Part shown: in pieces, positions 28,008 through 37,182 of the stretch
How positions within the stretch are numbered: position 1 is the stretch's first letter
Layout of the letters: every line of letters begins with the position of its first letter
NCBI RefSeq assembly: GCF_004005845.1
Contig: NZ_SADE01000001.1
Location: forward strand, 1,426,001-1,490,000
Reading direction: 5' to 3'
Source of the DNA: Hwanghaeella grinnelliae
GTDB lineage: Bacteria; Pseudomonadota; Alphaproteobacteria; UBA8366; Aestuariispiraceae
DNA length: 64,000 bases
Position numbers and translations under genes: made by a program
The notes under the pieces: model-generated
Seen by the model: the letters and a program-made list of their open reading frames with translations, nothing else
Database searches by the model: none
Told to the model about the DNA's origin: nothing

Positions 28008-28937
28008 ATGACTCAGACCGCCGAATTCCAAGACGGCGCCGCCTATTCAGGAGGCGTCTTTATGCCCGTGGCGGAGGCAAAGATCTCCGTCCTCGATTGG
28101 GGCTTCACCCGGTCCGACGCGGTCTATGACGTGGTGCATGTGAAGGACGGTCGGTTCTTCCGGCTGGACGATCATCTGGCCCGGTTCGAACGCTCCATGG
28201 CGCGGCGGCGGATCGCGATCCCGGAAAGCCGGGAAGACGTGAAGGAAATTCTGGTGCGCTGCGTGCAACTGGCCGGGCTGACCGACAGTTATGTGGCGAT
28301 GGTCGCCAGCCGCGGACGGCCGCAGGTCAAGGGTTCCCGCAAGCCGGCGGATTGCGCCAACCATCTTGTCGCTTATGCCATTCCCTGGATCGACGTGATC
28401 CCGGCCGAGGTCCAGGAACGCGGTGCGACCCTGATGGTGTCGGACCACCCGCGCGTGGCGGACGACGCGGTCGACCCGACGGTGAAGAACTATCAGTGGT
28501 CTGACCTGACATCGGGCCTGTTCGACGCGGTGGACGAGGGATTCGACACCGCCGTGCTGTGCGACGCACGCGGCATGGTGACCGAGGGGCCGGGTTTCAA
28601 CATCTTCGCGGTGATCGGCGGCGGTTTGGTGACGCCGGAACACGGCTGCCTGCACGGCATCACCCGGCGGTCGGTGATCGACATCTGCGCCAAGCAAGGC
28701 ATCGCCTGCCGCACCGGGGACCTGCCGCGAACGGATCTTGAAAGCGCGGATGAGGTCTTCCTGTGCACCACCGCCGGCGGCATCATGCCGATCGCCCGGA
28801 TTGGAAACCGAAAGATCGAGGCCGGCGCGCCCGGCCCGGTGACCCGCCGTGTCATGGATGCCTATCAGGCGATGCACGAAGACCCGGCCTATGTGACCTT
28901 CATCGACTCCCCGACACGGTTCGCCGCGGCGGAATAG
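28008..28937 (+). CDS. Class IV aminotransferase (BCAT/D-amino acid type)
   Basis: 309 residues. The PLP-binding lysine is Lys160 in VKNYQWSDL, and family motifs include ISVLDWGFTRSDAVYDVV, FRLDDHLARFERSM, GMVTEGPGFNIFAV and CTTAGGIMPI. Fold type IV enzymes include branched-chain aminotransferase, D-alanine aminotransferase and aminodeoxychorismate lyase. The GFTRSDAVYD form fits a D-amino-acid or (R)-amine transaminase-like branch as well as BCAT, so the substrate is left open. Cytoplasmic. It starts 15 bases after the OpgC-like gene. Confidence 0.88.
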   Translation: MTQTAEFQDGAAYSGGVFMPVAEAKISVLDWGFTRSDAVYDVVHVKDGRFFRLDDHLARFERSMARRRIAIPESREDVKEILVRCVQLAGLTDSYVAMVASRGRPQVKGSRKPADCANHLVAYAIPWIDVIPAEVQERGATLMVSDHPRVADDAVDPTVKNYQWSDLTSGLFDAVDEGFDTAVLCDARGMVTEGPGFNIFAVIGGGLVTPEHGCLHGITRRSVIDICAKQGIACRTGDLPRTDLESADEVFLCTTAGGIMPIARIGNRKIEAGAPGPVTRRVMDAYQAMHEDPAYVTFIDSPTRFAAAE

Positions 28938-29367
28938 ATGTTTGGCATGTCGTTGCGGCAACCTCACATCGTCCTCGAAGGCCTTCGGTCTGATAGCTTT
29001 TCCCCTGGATACGCCCCTTTTTCAGCGACGGCACGATAGTCGGTCACAGCGGATGTTTGTTGATTGCACGTTAGTGGTGCCATGTGAAACAGCGTGTTGC
29101 GGTTGGCGCGGCTGATTGAACACTATGAAAACAAATAAAAACTCGTGTTCCTGGGATTTTGCGTTAGGCGGAACATTACTTTTTCATTGAAAAACCAGCG
29201 TCAAACACAAACTTTAGATAATGAACTTGGTGCGCATGCCGGCATGGTGGTCGGATGGTCAAAGACGAACAGGGTTATTTATTGTAGGTAGAATTTTCAC
29301 ATAGTGATTTAGGTCAGACCATCATGATGCCCGGCATCCGCGCCACAACGAAACGGGGTGCTGGGAA
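28938..29367. other. Intergenic AT-rich stretch
   Basis: About 430 bases without a supportable gene. The middle (about 29100-29320) is visibly AT-rich compared with its surroundings and likely carries the promoter of the lipoprotein operon at 29368. No RNA, repeat or operator could be recognised. Confidence 0.4.
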
Positions 29368-29778
29368 ATGAATCATGATGGAAAAAGGCTCAACCTAGTT
29401 AGAAATACTCTGTTGATTTCATTGGCCTTGGGCCTTAGCGGCTGCGGGGGCGTCGATGGACTGTTCAACGGAAGCAGTTATCGCAAAAAAATCTACTCGC
29501 TGAACACGCAAAAAGCGGACCTTACGCTTGCGAACCAAAAAGCCCAAAAGCAGAACGAGGCGCTAAGCAACAGGAATGTCGCGCTGGAAAACGAAGCATT
29601 GCGGCTTGGACGGGAAGTGCAAGTCCTGCGCTACGGCAATGCGGATTTGGCTGAACAGCAAAGGGCCTTTCGCTCGCTGCTTGCCACGCTTGAGAACAAT
29701 CCTTGCTTCGACGTAACTCGAGGCTCCAATTACAGCGTGTCGATTCAGCCGATCTACAATGAGGAGTGCGTGCAATGA
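29368..29778 (+). CDS. Coiled-coil lipoprotein
   Basis: 136 residues. A type II signal peptide ends in the lipobox LSGC (Cys26), so the mature protein is lipid-anchored. Residues about 38-100 are a heptad-like coiled coil (LNTQKADLTLANQKAQKQNE, then LENEALRLGREVQVL). Two Cys near the C-terminus (NPCFDV, EECVQ) may pair. No family recognised. Its stop overlaps the start of the next gene (ATGA), so the two are translationally coupled and probably work together at the envelope. Confidence 0.7.
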   Translation: MNHDGKRLNLVRNTLLISLALGLSGCGGVDGLFNGSSYRKKIYSLNTQKADLTLANQKAQKQNEALSNRNVALENEALRLGREVQVLRYGNADLAEQQRAFRSLLATLENNPCFDVTRGSNYSVSIQPIYNEECVQ

Positions 29779-30437
29779 AAACGCGACGCGCCTTTATTGG
29801 GCTGGTTGGGGCAACCGCCATATACAGAGTCATGCCGGTTAGGCCGGCTGAGGCAAACCCATTCATTTTTTTGCTGCGGTTTCTGTTTTCGGCGGTTACG
29901 CGCCCCTTGGTCGGCGCCGGGGTACGGAGATTGAGCGGTAGCGTTTTGGGACGTGGAACCGGGTCCCATATTGTCCGGCAATCGGGGAACAAGGTTTTTC
30001 GATCCGCACCGCGAAGCCAGGCGCTTGCTGGGGCGTCGCGCCGCGTCCAAGAATGGACGGCCGATTTCATAACGATGGGATTGGAAGAACTGGTATTCGG
30101 AACGATCAATGTGCCGCCGATGAGTGACGATGGCCGGGTTGAAGTTCCAGACGACGCGCCCGTGTTCAAGCGTGGCAGGTCGAATACGAGGATCCCGATC
30201 AAAATCGTGAATAAAAGCGATGTTTGGCAGCAGCCTGACGTTACCGTCTATCTGTTCGATATCGATTCGGGAATTGTGGAGAAAAAACCGCCGAAGCTCG
30301 CCTTGTCCTTAGCCCCAAGGGGCAGCATGGAAGTTAAGGTGAATTTGGGGACGTTGAAACATAAGGGCCGTAAGGTGCTGTGTGTTGAACAAGACGGTTT
30401 TGATCGGCGGGTCAGCCAAATAATCTACGTTACCTAG
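29775..30437 (+). CDS. Tat-exported protein of unknown function
   Basis: 220 residues from the ATG that overlaps the upstream stop. The N-terminus TRRAFIGLVGATAIYRVMP carries a twin-arginine-like motif (T-R-R-A-F-I), so folded export through Tat is likely. The middle holds Arg-rich and Gly-rich segments; the C-terminal half (IPIKIVNKSDVWQQPDVTVY to LAPRGSMEVKVNLGTLKHKG) looks like a beta-sandwich of Ig type. No family recognised. It is paired with the coiled-coil lipoprotein. Confidence 0.65.
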   Translation: MKTRRAFIGLVGATAIYRVMPVRPAEANPFIFLLRFLFSAVTRPLVGAGVRRLSGSVLGRGTGSHIVRQSGNKVFRSAPRSQALAGASRRVQEWTADFITMGLEELVFGTINVPPMSDDGRVEVPDDAPVFKRGRSNTRIPIKIVNKSDVWQQPDVTVYLFDIDSGIVEKKPPKLALSLAPRGSMEVKVNLGTLKHKGRKVLCVEQDGFDRRVSQIIYVT

Positions 30438-30486
30438 GACGCAGCGAATTGGTATAGATGGTCCGCGCAATTCGAGGATCGTTGCA

Positions 30487-31050
30487 ATGACCGAGCCGAT
30501 CGGCCCCGTGCCGCTTATCGTTCTGGACGTTCAGGACGCCATCGACCAACCGGTTTGGGCAGATAAGAGCAATCCGGATTACTTGGCTTCGATCCTGCGC
30601 CTGGTGGCTCATTGGCGGGAACGGGGCTGGCCGGTCATCCACGTCAAGCATGACGAGGCGACGCCGTCCTCCACCTATCACACCCACGGCCCCTGGAACG
30701 GCATAAAGGCGGAGGTCGCGCCGGTCCCCGGCGAACCGGTCGTGGTGAAGCATCAGAACTGCGCCTTCATCGATACCGATCTGGATGCTGTTTTGAAGCG
30801 GCTGGGGGCGGCGTGTTTCGTAATGACCGGCGTCGTCATTCATAACAGCATGGATGCCACCGCGCGGGCGGGCAAGGCCTTGGGCTATACCATCCTGCTG
30901 CCGTCCGACGCGACCACGGCGGTGCCGGTCGTGGCGAGGGATGGCCAGAGTTGGGATGCCCGGACGGTACATGACCTGACGCTGGCCATCCTGGATGGGG
31001 AATACGCGCAGGTCACGGACACGGACGCCCTGATTGCGGAGATCCGTTAG
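30487..31050 (+). CDS. Isochorismatase-fold hydrolase-like protein (Ser at nucleophile)
   Basis: 187 residues. The fold is clear: Asp14 in PLIVLDVQDA, Lys88 in VVVKHQNCAF, and TGVVIHNSMDATARAGKALG for the nucleophile loop. In active cysteine hydrolases of this superfamily the loop reads G-V-x-x-x-x-C-V-E/D-x-T; here the Cys position is Ser121. Either the enzyme uses Ser or it has lost hydrolase activity. Asp14 and Lys88 are kept. Cytoplasmic, stands alone, substrate unknown. Confidence 0.82.
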   Translation: MTEPIGPVPLIVLDVQDAIDQPVWADKSNPDYLASILRLVAHWRERGWPVIHVKHDEATPSSTYHTHGPWNGIKAEVAPVPGEPVVVKHQNCAFIDTDLDAVLKRLGAACFVMTGVVIHNSMDATARAGKALGYTILLPSDATTAVPVVARDGQSWDARTVHDLTLAILDGEYAQVTDTDALIAEIR

Positions 31051-31057
31051 GCCGGCG

Positions 31058-31390
31058 CTAAATCTTCTTCACGAATTCCGATTTCAACTGCATCGGGCCG
31101 ATGCCGTCGATCTTGCAGTCGATGTCGTGGTCGCCTTCCGAGAGGCGGATGTTCTTTACCTTGGTGCCGACCTTAACGACCAGGGACGAGCCCTTGACCT
31201 TCAAATCCTTGATCACCGTCACGGTGTCGCCGTCCTGCAGTTGATTGCCGTTGGCATCCTTGAAGACCGGACCTTCCGCGCCCGCGGCCGCCGCAGACCA
31301 TTCATGGCCGCATTCGGGGCAAATCAGCAACGCGCCGTCCTCATAGGTATAGGTGGACTGGCATTGCGGGCAGGCGGGCAAGTCGCTCAT
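31058..31390 (-). CDS. yjdM: Zinc-ribbon protein YjdM (PhnA family)
   Basis: 110 residues, full length. An N-terminal zinc ribbon with two Cys-x2-Cys pairs ([15 protein letters not shown] and [11 protein letters not shown]) is followed by the conserved PhnA domain, with [27 protein letters not shown] and [16 protein letters not shown]. The old name is alkylphosphonate utilisation protein PhnA, but the family is not phosphonoacetate hydrolase and its role is unclear. It converges with the isochorismatase-like gene. Confidence 0.93.
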   Translation of the reverse strand: MSDLPACPQCQSTYTYEDGALLICPECGHEWSAAAAGAEGPVFKDANGNQLQDGDTVTVIKDLKVKGSSLVVKVGTKVKNIRLSEGDHDIDCKIDGIGPMQLKSEFVKKI

Positions 31391-31578
31391 GACGGTCTTT
31401 CATCTTTTTCATAGCAGGGGTGTTTCGGTTCGGATGGCTTAGCCCCCGGCGGACCGTTTGTCGAGGCGGCGGGATAACCCATTCGTGACAACCGCGGGCA
31501 TGGTCCCCTGTGCTAATCCTTCCATATCGATAGGACGGAAGAAAAATTCCGGTTCCGATCCGACAGGAGGCATTCGCG

Positions 31579-32496
31579 ATGACTTTAACCGCAGAAATTC
31601 CCAATGATGGCGCGTCCACTGTATCGCCGGACGAAATCGATCCCCGTATCTACGATTTGTATGATGAGTTTTGCCATACGGACATGGACCGCCGTACCTT
31701 CCTCTCCCGCGCGGCAGCGCTGGGGATTGTCGGCGGGGTCGCGATGGCGACCTCCCTGCTGCCGCGCTATGCGGAAGCCGCGATGATCAAGTTCACGGAT
31801 CCGCGCATCAAAGCGACCTATATTGAATATGACAGCCCCGGCGGCACATCCGGCAAGATGCGCGGCTACCTCGTAAGACCAACGGGCGAAGGACCTTTCC
31901 CCGCCGTCGTCGTGATCCATGAGAACCGGGGCCTCAACCCGCATATCGAGGATGTCGCCCGCCGCGCCGCGGTGGAAGGGTTCCTGGCCTTCGCGCCGGA
32001 TGGGCTTTATCCCATCGGCGGTTATCCTGGGAACGATGAGGACGGCAAGGTCATGCAATCCTCACTCGACAAGGGCAAGCTGTTTACCGACTTGCTGAAT
32101 GGGGCGAAATTCGTGAAATCGCACCCGCTTTCGACCGGCAAGCTGGGGGCGACGGGGTTCTGCTACGGCGGCGGCGTGGTGAACGCGTTTGCCGTGGAAA
32201 TGGGCGAGGATCTAAACGCGGGCGTCCCGTTCTATGGCGCGGCGGCAAAGGCGGAAGACGTGCCGAAAATCGAGGCGCCGCTGCTGATCCAATATGCCGA
32301 AGACGATGCCCGCATCAACGCCATGCGCGACGGCTATGAGGCGGCGCTGAAAGCCAACGGCAAAAGCTTCGAGAGCCATGTCTATCCCGGCACGAAGCAC
32401 GGCTTCCACAACAACTCCACCCCGCGCTTCAACGAAGAACAGGCCAAGATCGCCTGGGACCGCACGGTGGCGTTTTTCAATGAACACCTTGCCTGA
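31579..32496 (+). CDS. Tat-exported dienelactone hydrolase-family protein
   Basis: 305 residues with AGGAGG before the ATG. A twin-arginine signal (DMDRRTFLSRAAALG, Arg38-Arg39) is set unusually deep, after about 37 residues. The alpha/beta hydrolase domain starts about residue 90; the triad is Cys195 (GFCYGG), Asp242 or 243 (YAEDDARI) and His274 (KHGFH). The IHENRGLNPHIEDVARR block is the standard DLH helper motif. It probably acts on lactones or esters in the periplasm. The last 20 bases overlap the converging gene. Confidence 0.9.
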   Translation: MTLTAEIPNDGASTVSPDEIDPRIYDLYDEFCHTDMDRRTFLSRAAALGIVGGVAMATSLLPRYAEAAMIKFTDPRIKATYIEYDSPGGTSGKMRGYLVRPTGEGPFPAVVVIHENRGLNPHIEDVARRAAVEGFLAFAPDGLYPIGGYPGNDEDGKVMQSSLDKGKLFTDLLNGAKFVKSHPLSTGKLGATGFCYGGGVVNAFAVEMGEDLNAGVPFYGAAAKAEDVPKIEAPLLIQYAEDDARINAMRDGYEAALKANGKSFESHVYPGTKHGFHNNSTPRFNEEQAKIAWDRTVAFFNEHLA

Positions 32497-33607
32497 GGCG
32501 TTGTAACCTTCGTTGCATCCCATCGTGGATATTGGTCCGGCACGCGTTGTAAAAGCGCGTGCCGGTCACGTTGACGCGCAGGCCGTCGCGCCCCAGCGGT
32601 AAGCAGGGAAAGTGCTGGTAGAACGCTGTTGCCGTGCAAGTAACGCTATCCTCGACATGGTTTTGGAAGCACCAGTCGTACATACCGCGGGACTGACCGC
32701 CTACGTGTTCCTCGCGGTGTGCATACCCTTTTCGATCCGCTTGGAGCAGCAGCGAGGACGGGTCGTTGACGATCTCCCCTAATGTCTTCCAATACATGTA
32801 GTCGAACCGCAGGCCGACGGCCTTTGCGAGATCGCTATTGAACCCTTTTTTGTAGAACAGGATCAGATTATGGGGATCGCCTGCATATAGACCTGCGCGC
32901 AGTGCTTCCATGCCGTCGCCTAAATTTATGTATCGGAACGCGTCATCCGGCAGATTGGCAAGAAGACTCGCCAATACCGAATCCAGATATGGATCTGGAT
33001 ACTCTTCCGTGGCGTCAATAAGATCACGGAGGTCCCGGTGATCAGGTGGGCCAGTGTCCGAACCCCTGCTCACGAATTTTAGGAAAGCGTCGAAAACGAC
33101 TTTCCGCGGTGAGTTTGCTTCCGCCGCAATGGTCGATAAGTCAGGAAGGGCCTTGCGCAAAAGTGCGCGCGCTTTCGGTGCGAGGGTGTCATCGTACATT
33201 TCGCCGGCAAGCATCTCGAAGAATGCCGTACCTGCTGCCAGGGACCGCTTCTCGAGGATGGCCGCCCTAATGGTGGCGCTGTACCGTTTTTCAACTTTCG
33301 AGAAGCCTGAGATGTTCAATGGATCGCCCAGCGCGAGCAAGGCAAAGCCTGAAAGATAATCGTGCCAGCCGTCAGCGGAACTCAATATGGGGACGTTCCC
33401 GCTATGCTGATACGCATCCATGATGTCGTCCAGAACCAGGACCGCTTCAGCCCTGTCAGGGTGCAGGCCGTCGGTTGCCCAAGCAAATCCTTGGATGAAT
33501 TGAAGTGCCAGAAGACAGCCGGCTACGCGTGCGGATCTCCGAAGATTCCGTATCCACGCGTCACCGAGTGAAACCCGAACCGTAAGACGGTTGAACTGAT
33601 AAGGCAT
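32477..33607 (-). CDS. Exported protein of unknown function
   Basis: 376 residues. A hydrophobic stretch at about residues 28-44 (VAGCLLALQFIQGFAWA) after a long basic start could be a signal peptide; a shorter start inside this region is possible. The rest is mostly helical, with repeated Leu/Ala/Asp-rich helices (YLSGFALLALGDPLNI, LASLLANLPDDAF). The C-terminal about 80 residues have four Cys (YDWCFQNH, TCTATAF, FPCLPL, YNACRTN). No family recognised. Its 3' end overlaps the 3' end of the dienelactone hydrolase gene by 20 bases. Confidence 0.65.
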   Translation of the reverse strand: MPYQFNRLTVRVSLGDAWIRNLRRSARVAGCLLALQFIQGFAWATDGLHPDRAEAVLVLDDIMDAYQHSGNVPILSSADGWHDYLSGFALLALGDPLNISGFSKVEKRYSATIRAAILEKRSLAAGTAFFEMLAGEMYDDTLAPKARALLRKALPDLSTIAAEANSPRKVVFDAFLKFVSRGSDTGPPDHRDLRDLIDATEEYPDPYLDSVLASLLANLPDDAFRYINLGDGMEALRAGLYAGDPHNLILFYKKGFNSDLAKAVGLRFDYMYWKTLGEIVNDPSSLLLQADRKGYAHREEHVGGQSRGMYDWCFQNHVEDSVTCTATAFYQHFPCLPLGRDGLRVNVTGTRFYNACRTNIHDGMQRRLQRLRQGVH

Positions 33608-33636
33608 ATGCTAAGGCCAGTGTGCTGTTGCTGGAA

Positions 33637-34692
33637 TCACGGCGCTGCCCAACGGATGGCGACGCCGCGCCATTTGCGACGATAGGCCGAGGCCGGGATT
33701 CCGACATGTTTGCGAAAGGCGGAGCGGAAGCTCGAAGGCTCTGAGTATCCACACTCGGCGGCGATATCCTCGATGGATGTCGCTGTCGTCTCCAGCATCT
33801 GTTTGGCTTCCTCGACGCGCAGGGTTTGGACGTATTCGGCAGGTGACTGCCCTGTTGCGCGGCGGAACCGGCGCAGAAAGCCGCGTTCCGACAAGCCGCT
33901 GCGCGCGGCCATGGCGCCGACCGGGTTGGGCTCGTGATAATGGTCCGCGATCCAAAGCTGCGCGTCCGCGATCAGCCGGTCTTCATGCCGCTTGCCGCTG
34001 GCCAGCGAGGCATAGCAGCGCTGGCCATCCTCATGCGGTTCCAACAGATAGAGTTTTGCGATACGGCGGGCTTGCTCGGCACCGGCCATCCTACCGATCA
34101 GGTGCAGCATCAGGTCCGTCCAGGCCGAGGCGCCGCCGGCGGTGATTACGCGGTGACCGTCCCCGGATTGAACCAGAATGCGTTCGCGCTGAAGGTGGAT
34201 GGCCGGGAAATGGTGGATCAGGGCATCGGCATATCCCCAATGGGTCGTCGCCTCCCGCCCGTCCAAGACCCCGGCGGCAGCAAGCAGCAGCGCGCCGGAA
34301 CAGGCAGAGGCGACAATCGCTCCGTTGTCATAGGCTTCGGCGACCCAGCGGGCGGGTTCGTCGATCCATTGCGGGACGGGTCCGCCGGGATCGACATGCA
34401 GGTCCGGGACGATGATGATGTCAGGCGCCGGATAATCCGCCAAAACGCCTTCCGGCACGATCGTCCTGCCGTTCATGTCCTCGTACGGCGCGCCGTCGAC
34501 CGATAGCAGCGTCGCCTTGAAGACCTGCGGGCAGGCGGGCTCGCCATGCAGCATCTCCCAATCGCGCCCGACTGAGCCGAGCACATCCAGGATTGAATAA
34601 GCGATCGACGAGCCCACGGCGGGGCTGCCGAAAATAGCCACGGAGAGTGGGCCGTCTGTCGATGTTCCGTCCTGCTTTTTGCTTTCCAGCAT
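33637..34692 (-). CDS. GlxA-type AraC-family regulator
   Basis: 351 residues from the ATG at 34692 (MLESKKQ). The N-terminal about 200 residues are a DJ-1/PfpI-like domain with the nucleophile elbow ASACSGALLLAAAG and the THWGYADALIHHFP motif. The C-terminus is a tandem HTH AraC domain (LIADAQLWIADHY, MAARSGLSERGFLRRFRRAT, ECGYSEPSSFRSAFRKHVG). It is divergent from the methyltransferase gene at 34839 and is the obvious candidate regulator of that cluster. Confidence 0.92.
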   Translation of the reverse strand: MLESKKQDGTSTDGPLSVAIFGSPAVGSSIAYSILDVLGSVGRDWEMLHGEPACPQVFKATLLSVDGAPYEDMNGRTIVPEGVLADYPAPDIIIVPDLHVDPGGPVPQWIDEPARWVAEAYDNGAIVASACSGALLLAAAGVLDGREATTHWGYADALIHHFPAIHLQRERILVQSGDGHRVITAGGASAWTDLMLHLIGRMAGAEQARRIAKLYLLEPHEDGQRCYASLASGKRHEDRLIADAQLWIADHYHEPNPVGAMAARSGLSERGFLRRFRRATGQSPAEYVQTLRVEEAKQMLETTATSIEDIAAECGYSEPSSFRSAFRKHVGIPASAYRRKWRGVAIRWAAP

Positions 34693-34838
34693 GATTTCCC
34701 AAGATACCGCTGTTGTCTGTCCGATTATCACCGGTTCTTACGGTTTTGCTTCTAACATGTTTCGGCCATCCAGGCCATTTCCGTCTCCCGCAGCGGGGGT
34801 TCCCCCCAGGAAGCGAAAACTAAGAACTGGAGATTGAA

Positions 34839-35921
34839 GTGAACCATCACGCCCCATTGGAAACTTTCGACGACAACAAGGCCGAGGCTTTCGCCGGCCG
34901 TTTTGTCGGCGCGCTGAGCGATGCCGCGCTGGTCCTGATGACCGCGCTGGGCCATCGTACCGGCTTGTTCGACGCCCTGGCCCTGCGCCCCGGCGTGACG
35001 GCGGAAGACCTGGCCGCGGAAGCCGGATTGGCGGAACGCTATGTCCGCGAATGGCTGGCGGTCATGGTGACGTCAGCCGTCATCGACTATGACCCGCAGA
35101 CAACGGCCTACACCTTGCCCGCCGAACATGCGGCCTTTCTGACCCGGCAGGCCAGCCCCAATAACATGGCCGTGACCGCACAGTTCATCGGTGTCGCTGC
35201 CTCGGTCGAGGACGCGATGCTTGCCCGGTTCCAATCCGGCCAGGGGCTGCATTACGGCCATTTCGACCGCTTCCACGAGGTGATGGCCGAGGATAGCGCA
35301 CAGCTCGCCGTCGCGGCATTGCTGGAACATATTTTGCCCATCGTTCCCGGTCTTACCCTACGCCTGACGGATGGGATCGAGGTCGTGGATATCGGCTGCG
35401 GCGCCGGCCGTGCCATGCTTCGGATGGCTGAAGCTTTTCCCGAAAGCACTTTCCTGGGCCTCGACCTGTGCGCCGATGCCTTTGCCGAAACGGAAGCGGA
35501 GGCGGTGCGGCGCGGCCTATCCAATCTGCGGTTCGAGGCGCGCGACCTTTCCGGTCTGTCTTCGCTCGGCCAATTCGACCTCGTGACCGCGTTCGACGCG
35601 GTGCACGACCAGAAAGACCCGCAGGGTTTTCTTGCGATGGTGCGCCACTCGCTGCGCCCGGGCGGGGTGTTCCTGATGCAGGATATCGGCGGGTCGCGGG
35701 ACCTGGAGCGCAATCTCGACAACCCCTTCGCGCCGCTTCTCTACACCATATCCCTGATGCATTGCACGCCGATCTCGATCGGTCAGGGCGGTCCCGGCCT
35801 GGGCGCCATGTGGGGCGTGGAAACCGCCCAGGAATACCTGGCGCAGGCCGGCTTCGACACGGTCGAGACGCATCGCCTGCCGCATGATCCGATCAACGCC
35901 TATTACGTCGCCCGGCCATGA
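34839..35921 (+). CDS. SAM-dependent methyltransferase with winged-helix N-domain
   Basis: 360 residues from a GTG at 34839 with TGGAG upstream. Residues about 25-110 form a winged-helix dimerisation domain (VTAEDLAAEAGLAERYVREW) and residues 180-300 the class I methyltransferase core with motif I VVDIGCGAG at 182-190 and DLVTAFDAVHDQKDP as a later motif. The layout is that of the Rv2258c-like group. A small-molecule substrate is likely. It heads a co-directional cluster with a flavin monooxygenase and a Rid protein; gaps are 29 bases and then an overlap or near-overlap. Confidence 0.88.
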   Translation: MNHHAPLETFDDNKAEAFAGRFVGALSDAALVLMTALGHRTGLFDALALRPGVTAEDLAAEAGLAERYVREWLAVMVTSAVIDYDPQTTAYTLPAEHAAFLTRQASPNNMAVTAQFIGVAASVEDAMLARFQSGQGLHYGHFDRFHEVMAEDSAQLAVAALLEHILPIVPGLTLRLTDGIEVVDIGCGAGRAMLRMAEAFPESTFLGLDLCADAFAETEAEAVRRGLSNLRFEARDLSGLSSLGQFDLVTAFDAVHDQKDPQGFLAMVRHSLRPGGVFLMQDIGGSRDLERNLDNPFAPLLYTISLMHCTPISIGQGGPGLGAMWGVETAQEYLAQAGFDTVETHRLPHDPINAYYVARP

Positions 35922-35950
35922 GCCGGCGAGCACAAACGAGGAATCAAGAA

Positions 35951-37180
35951 ATGAGTGCGATTGAAACAACACAAGCGTTGGTGATCGGCGCGGGCCTATC
36001 GGGGCTCGCCGCCGCACGGGAACTCACCCGGCGCGGGTTGCAGGTCACGGTGGTCGAGGCACGCGACCGCGTGGCGGAACCCTGGCGCGGGCGGCACCCG
36101 GCGCTGCGGCTGAACATCCACCGGCACTTCGCAAGCCTGCCCGGCATGGCGATGACCGATCGGGACGGGCACTTCGTGAAACGCGATACGGTCGTCGACT
36201 ATCTGGAAAGCTATGCCGCGGCGCTGGACACGCCGATCCGGTATGGTGTCGAGGTGACCGGGTTCGAGAAGACCGATGGCGGCTGGCGCGTGACGACGAA
36301 CGGCACGAATTATGACTGTTCCCATGTCATCGTCGCCACGGGCCGGGACCGCGTTCCGCATATTCCGGATTGGCCGGGTCTGGATGACTATCAGGGCGAG
36401 GTGCTGCACGCCGCCGATCTGGGTGATGTGTCGCGGTTCGACGACAAGCGCGTGCTGGTCGTCGGCGCCGGGAATTCCGGGGCCGATGTACTGAACCATC
36501 TATCGCGGCACAGGCCGGCGCGTGTCTGGATCGCGGTGCGGCATGGGCCGGCGGTGGTTCCCGCGCGGATCTTCGGCTTTCCGCTGCACCGTCTGGCGCG
36601 GGTTTTTACGGCCCTGCCGCTCGCTGTGGTGGACCCGGCGTTCCGACTGACCCAACGATTGTTCCTGGGCAATCTGGCGAAATTCGGGCTGTCGAGCCAT
36701 CCGGATGGCGGCGGTACGCGGCTGCTGCGCGACGGCATCGCATTCGCCATCGATGACGGCTTCGCGGCCGCGATCCGGTCCTATCGCTTCCGTATGGTGG
36801 GGGATGTCGCCGGTTTCGCCCGCGACCGTGTCTATGTGAAAGACGGTAAGTATTTCGCGCCGGATGTGGTGATCTGCGCCACCGGATACAGGACGGGCCT
36901 GGGCCCCTTGTTGGGACGTTTCGGCGTGCTGGACGGGCAAGGTGAGCCGCGTCACCCGCGCGGCGAGGCGGACCCTGAAAATCCGGGCCTGTGGTTCACG
37001 GGCTTTAGGTCGGGTTTCACCGGGTATTTCGACGCGGCTGCCATTGCCGCTAGACGGATCGCCGATGGCGTGGCAACGGATTTGCCGCATACCGTGCCTG
37101 CCGAATCCGATAGAAAGCTCCCGAACGCTGGGACGCGCGCCAATCGGTCGATGGTGACTGCCGCGCGCGGGGGAGAGTGA
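35951..37180 (+). CDS. Flavin-containing monooxygenase (FMO/BVMO-like)
   Basis: 409 residues from the ATG at 35951, AGGAA upstream. FAD motif GAGLSG at residues 13-18, the NADPH motif GAGNSG in VLVVGAGNSGADVLNHLSR, and between them the FMO-type fingerprint YQGEVLHAADL. The closing ATGYRTGL is also family-typical. Enzymes of this group oxidise N, S or ketone groups with NADPH and oxygen in the cytoplasm. It lies between a methyltransferase and a Rid protein, which suggests oxidation of an amine- or imine-related substrate. Confidence 0.9.
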   Translation: MSAIETTQALVIGAGLSGLAAARELTRRGLQVTVVEARDRVAEPWRGRHPALRLNIHRHFASLPGMAMTDRDGHFVKRDTVVDYLESYAAALDTPIRYGVEVTGFEKTDGGWRVTTNGTNYDCSHVIVATGRDRVPHIPDWPGLDDYQGEVLHAADLGDVSRFDDKRVLVVGAGNSGADVLNHLSRHRPARVWIAVRHGPAVVPARIFGFPLHRLARVFTALPLAVVDPAFRLTQRLFLGNLAKFGLSSHPDGGGTRLLRDGIAFAIDDGFAAAIRSYRFRMVGDVAGFARDRVYVKDGKYFAPDVVICATGYRTGLGPLLGRFGVLDGQGEPRHPRGEADPENPGLWFTGFRSGFTGYFDAAAIAARRIADGVATDLPHTVPAESDRKLPNAGTRANRSMVTAARGGE

Positions 37181-37182
37181 GC

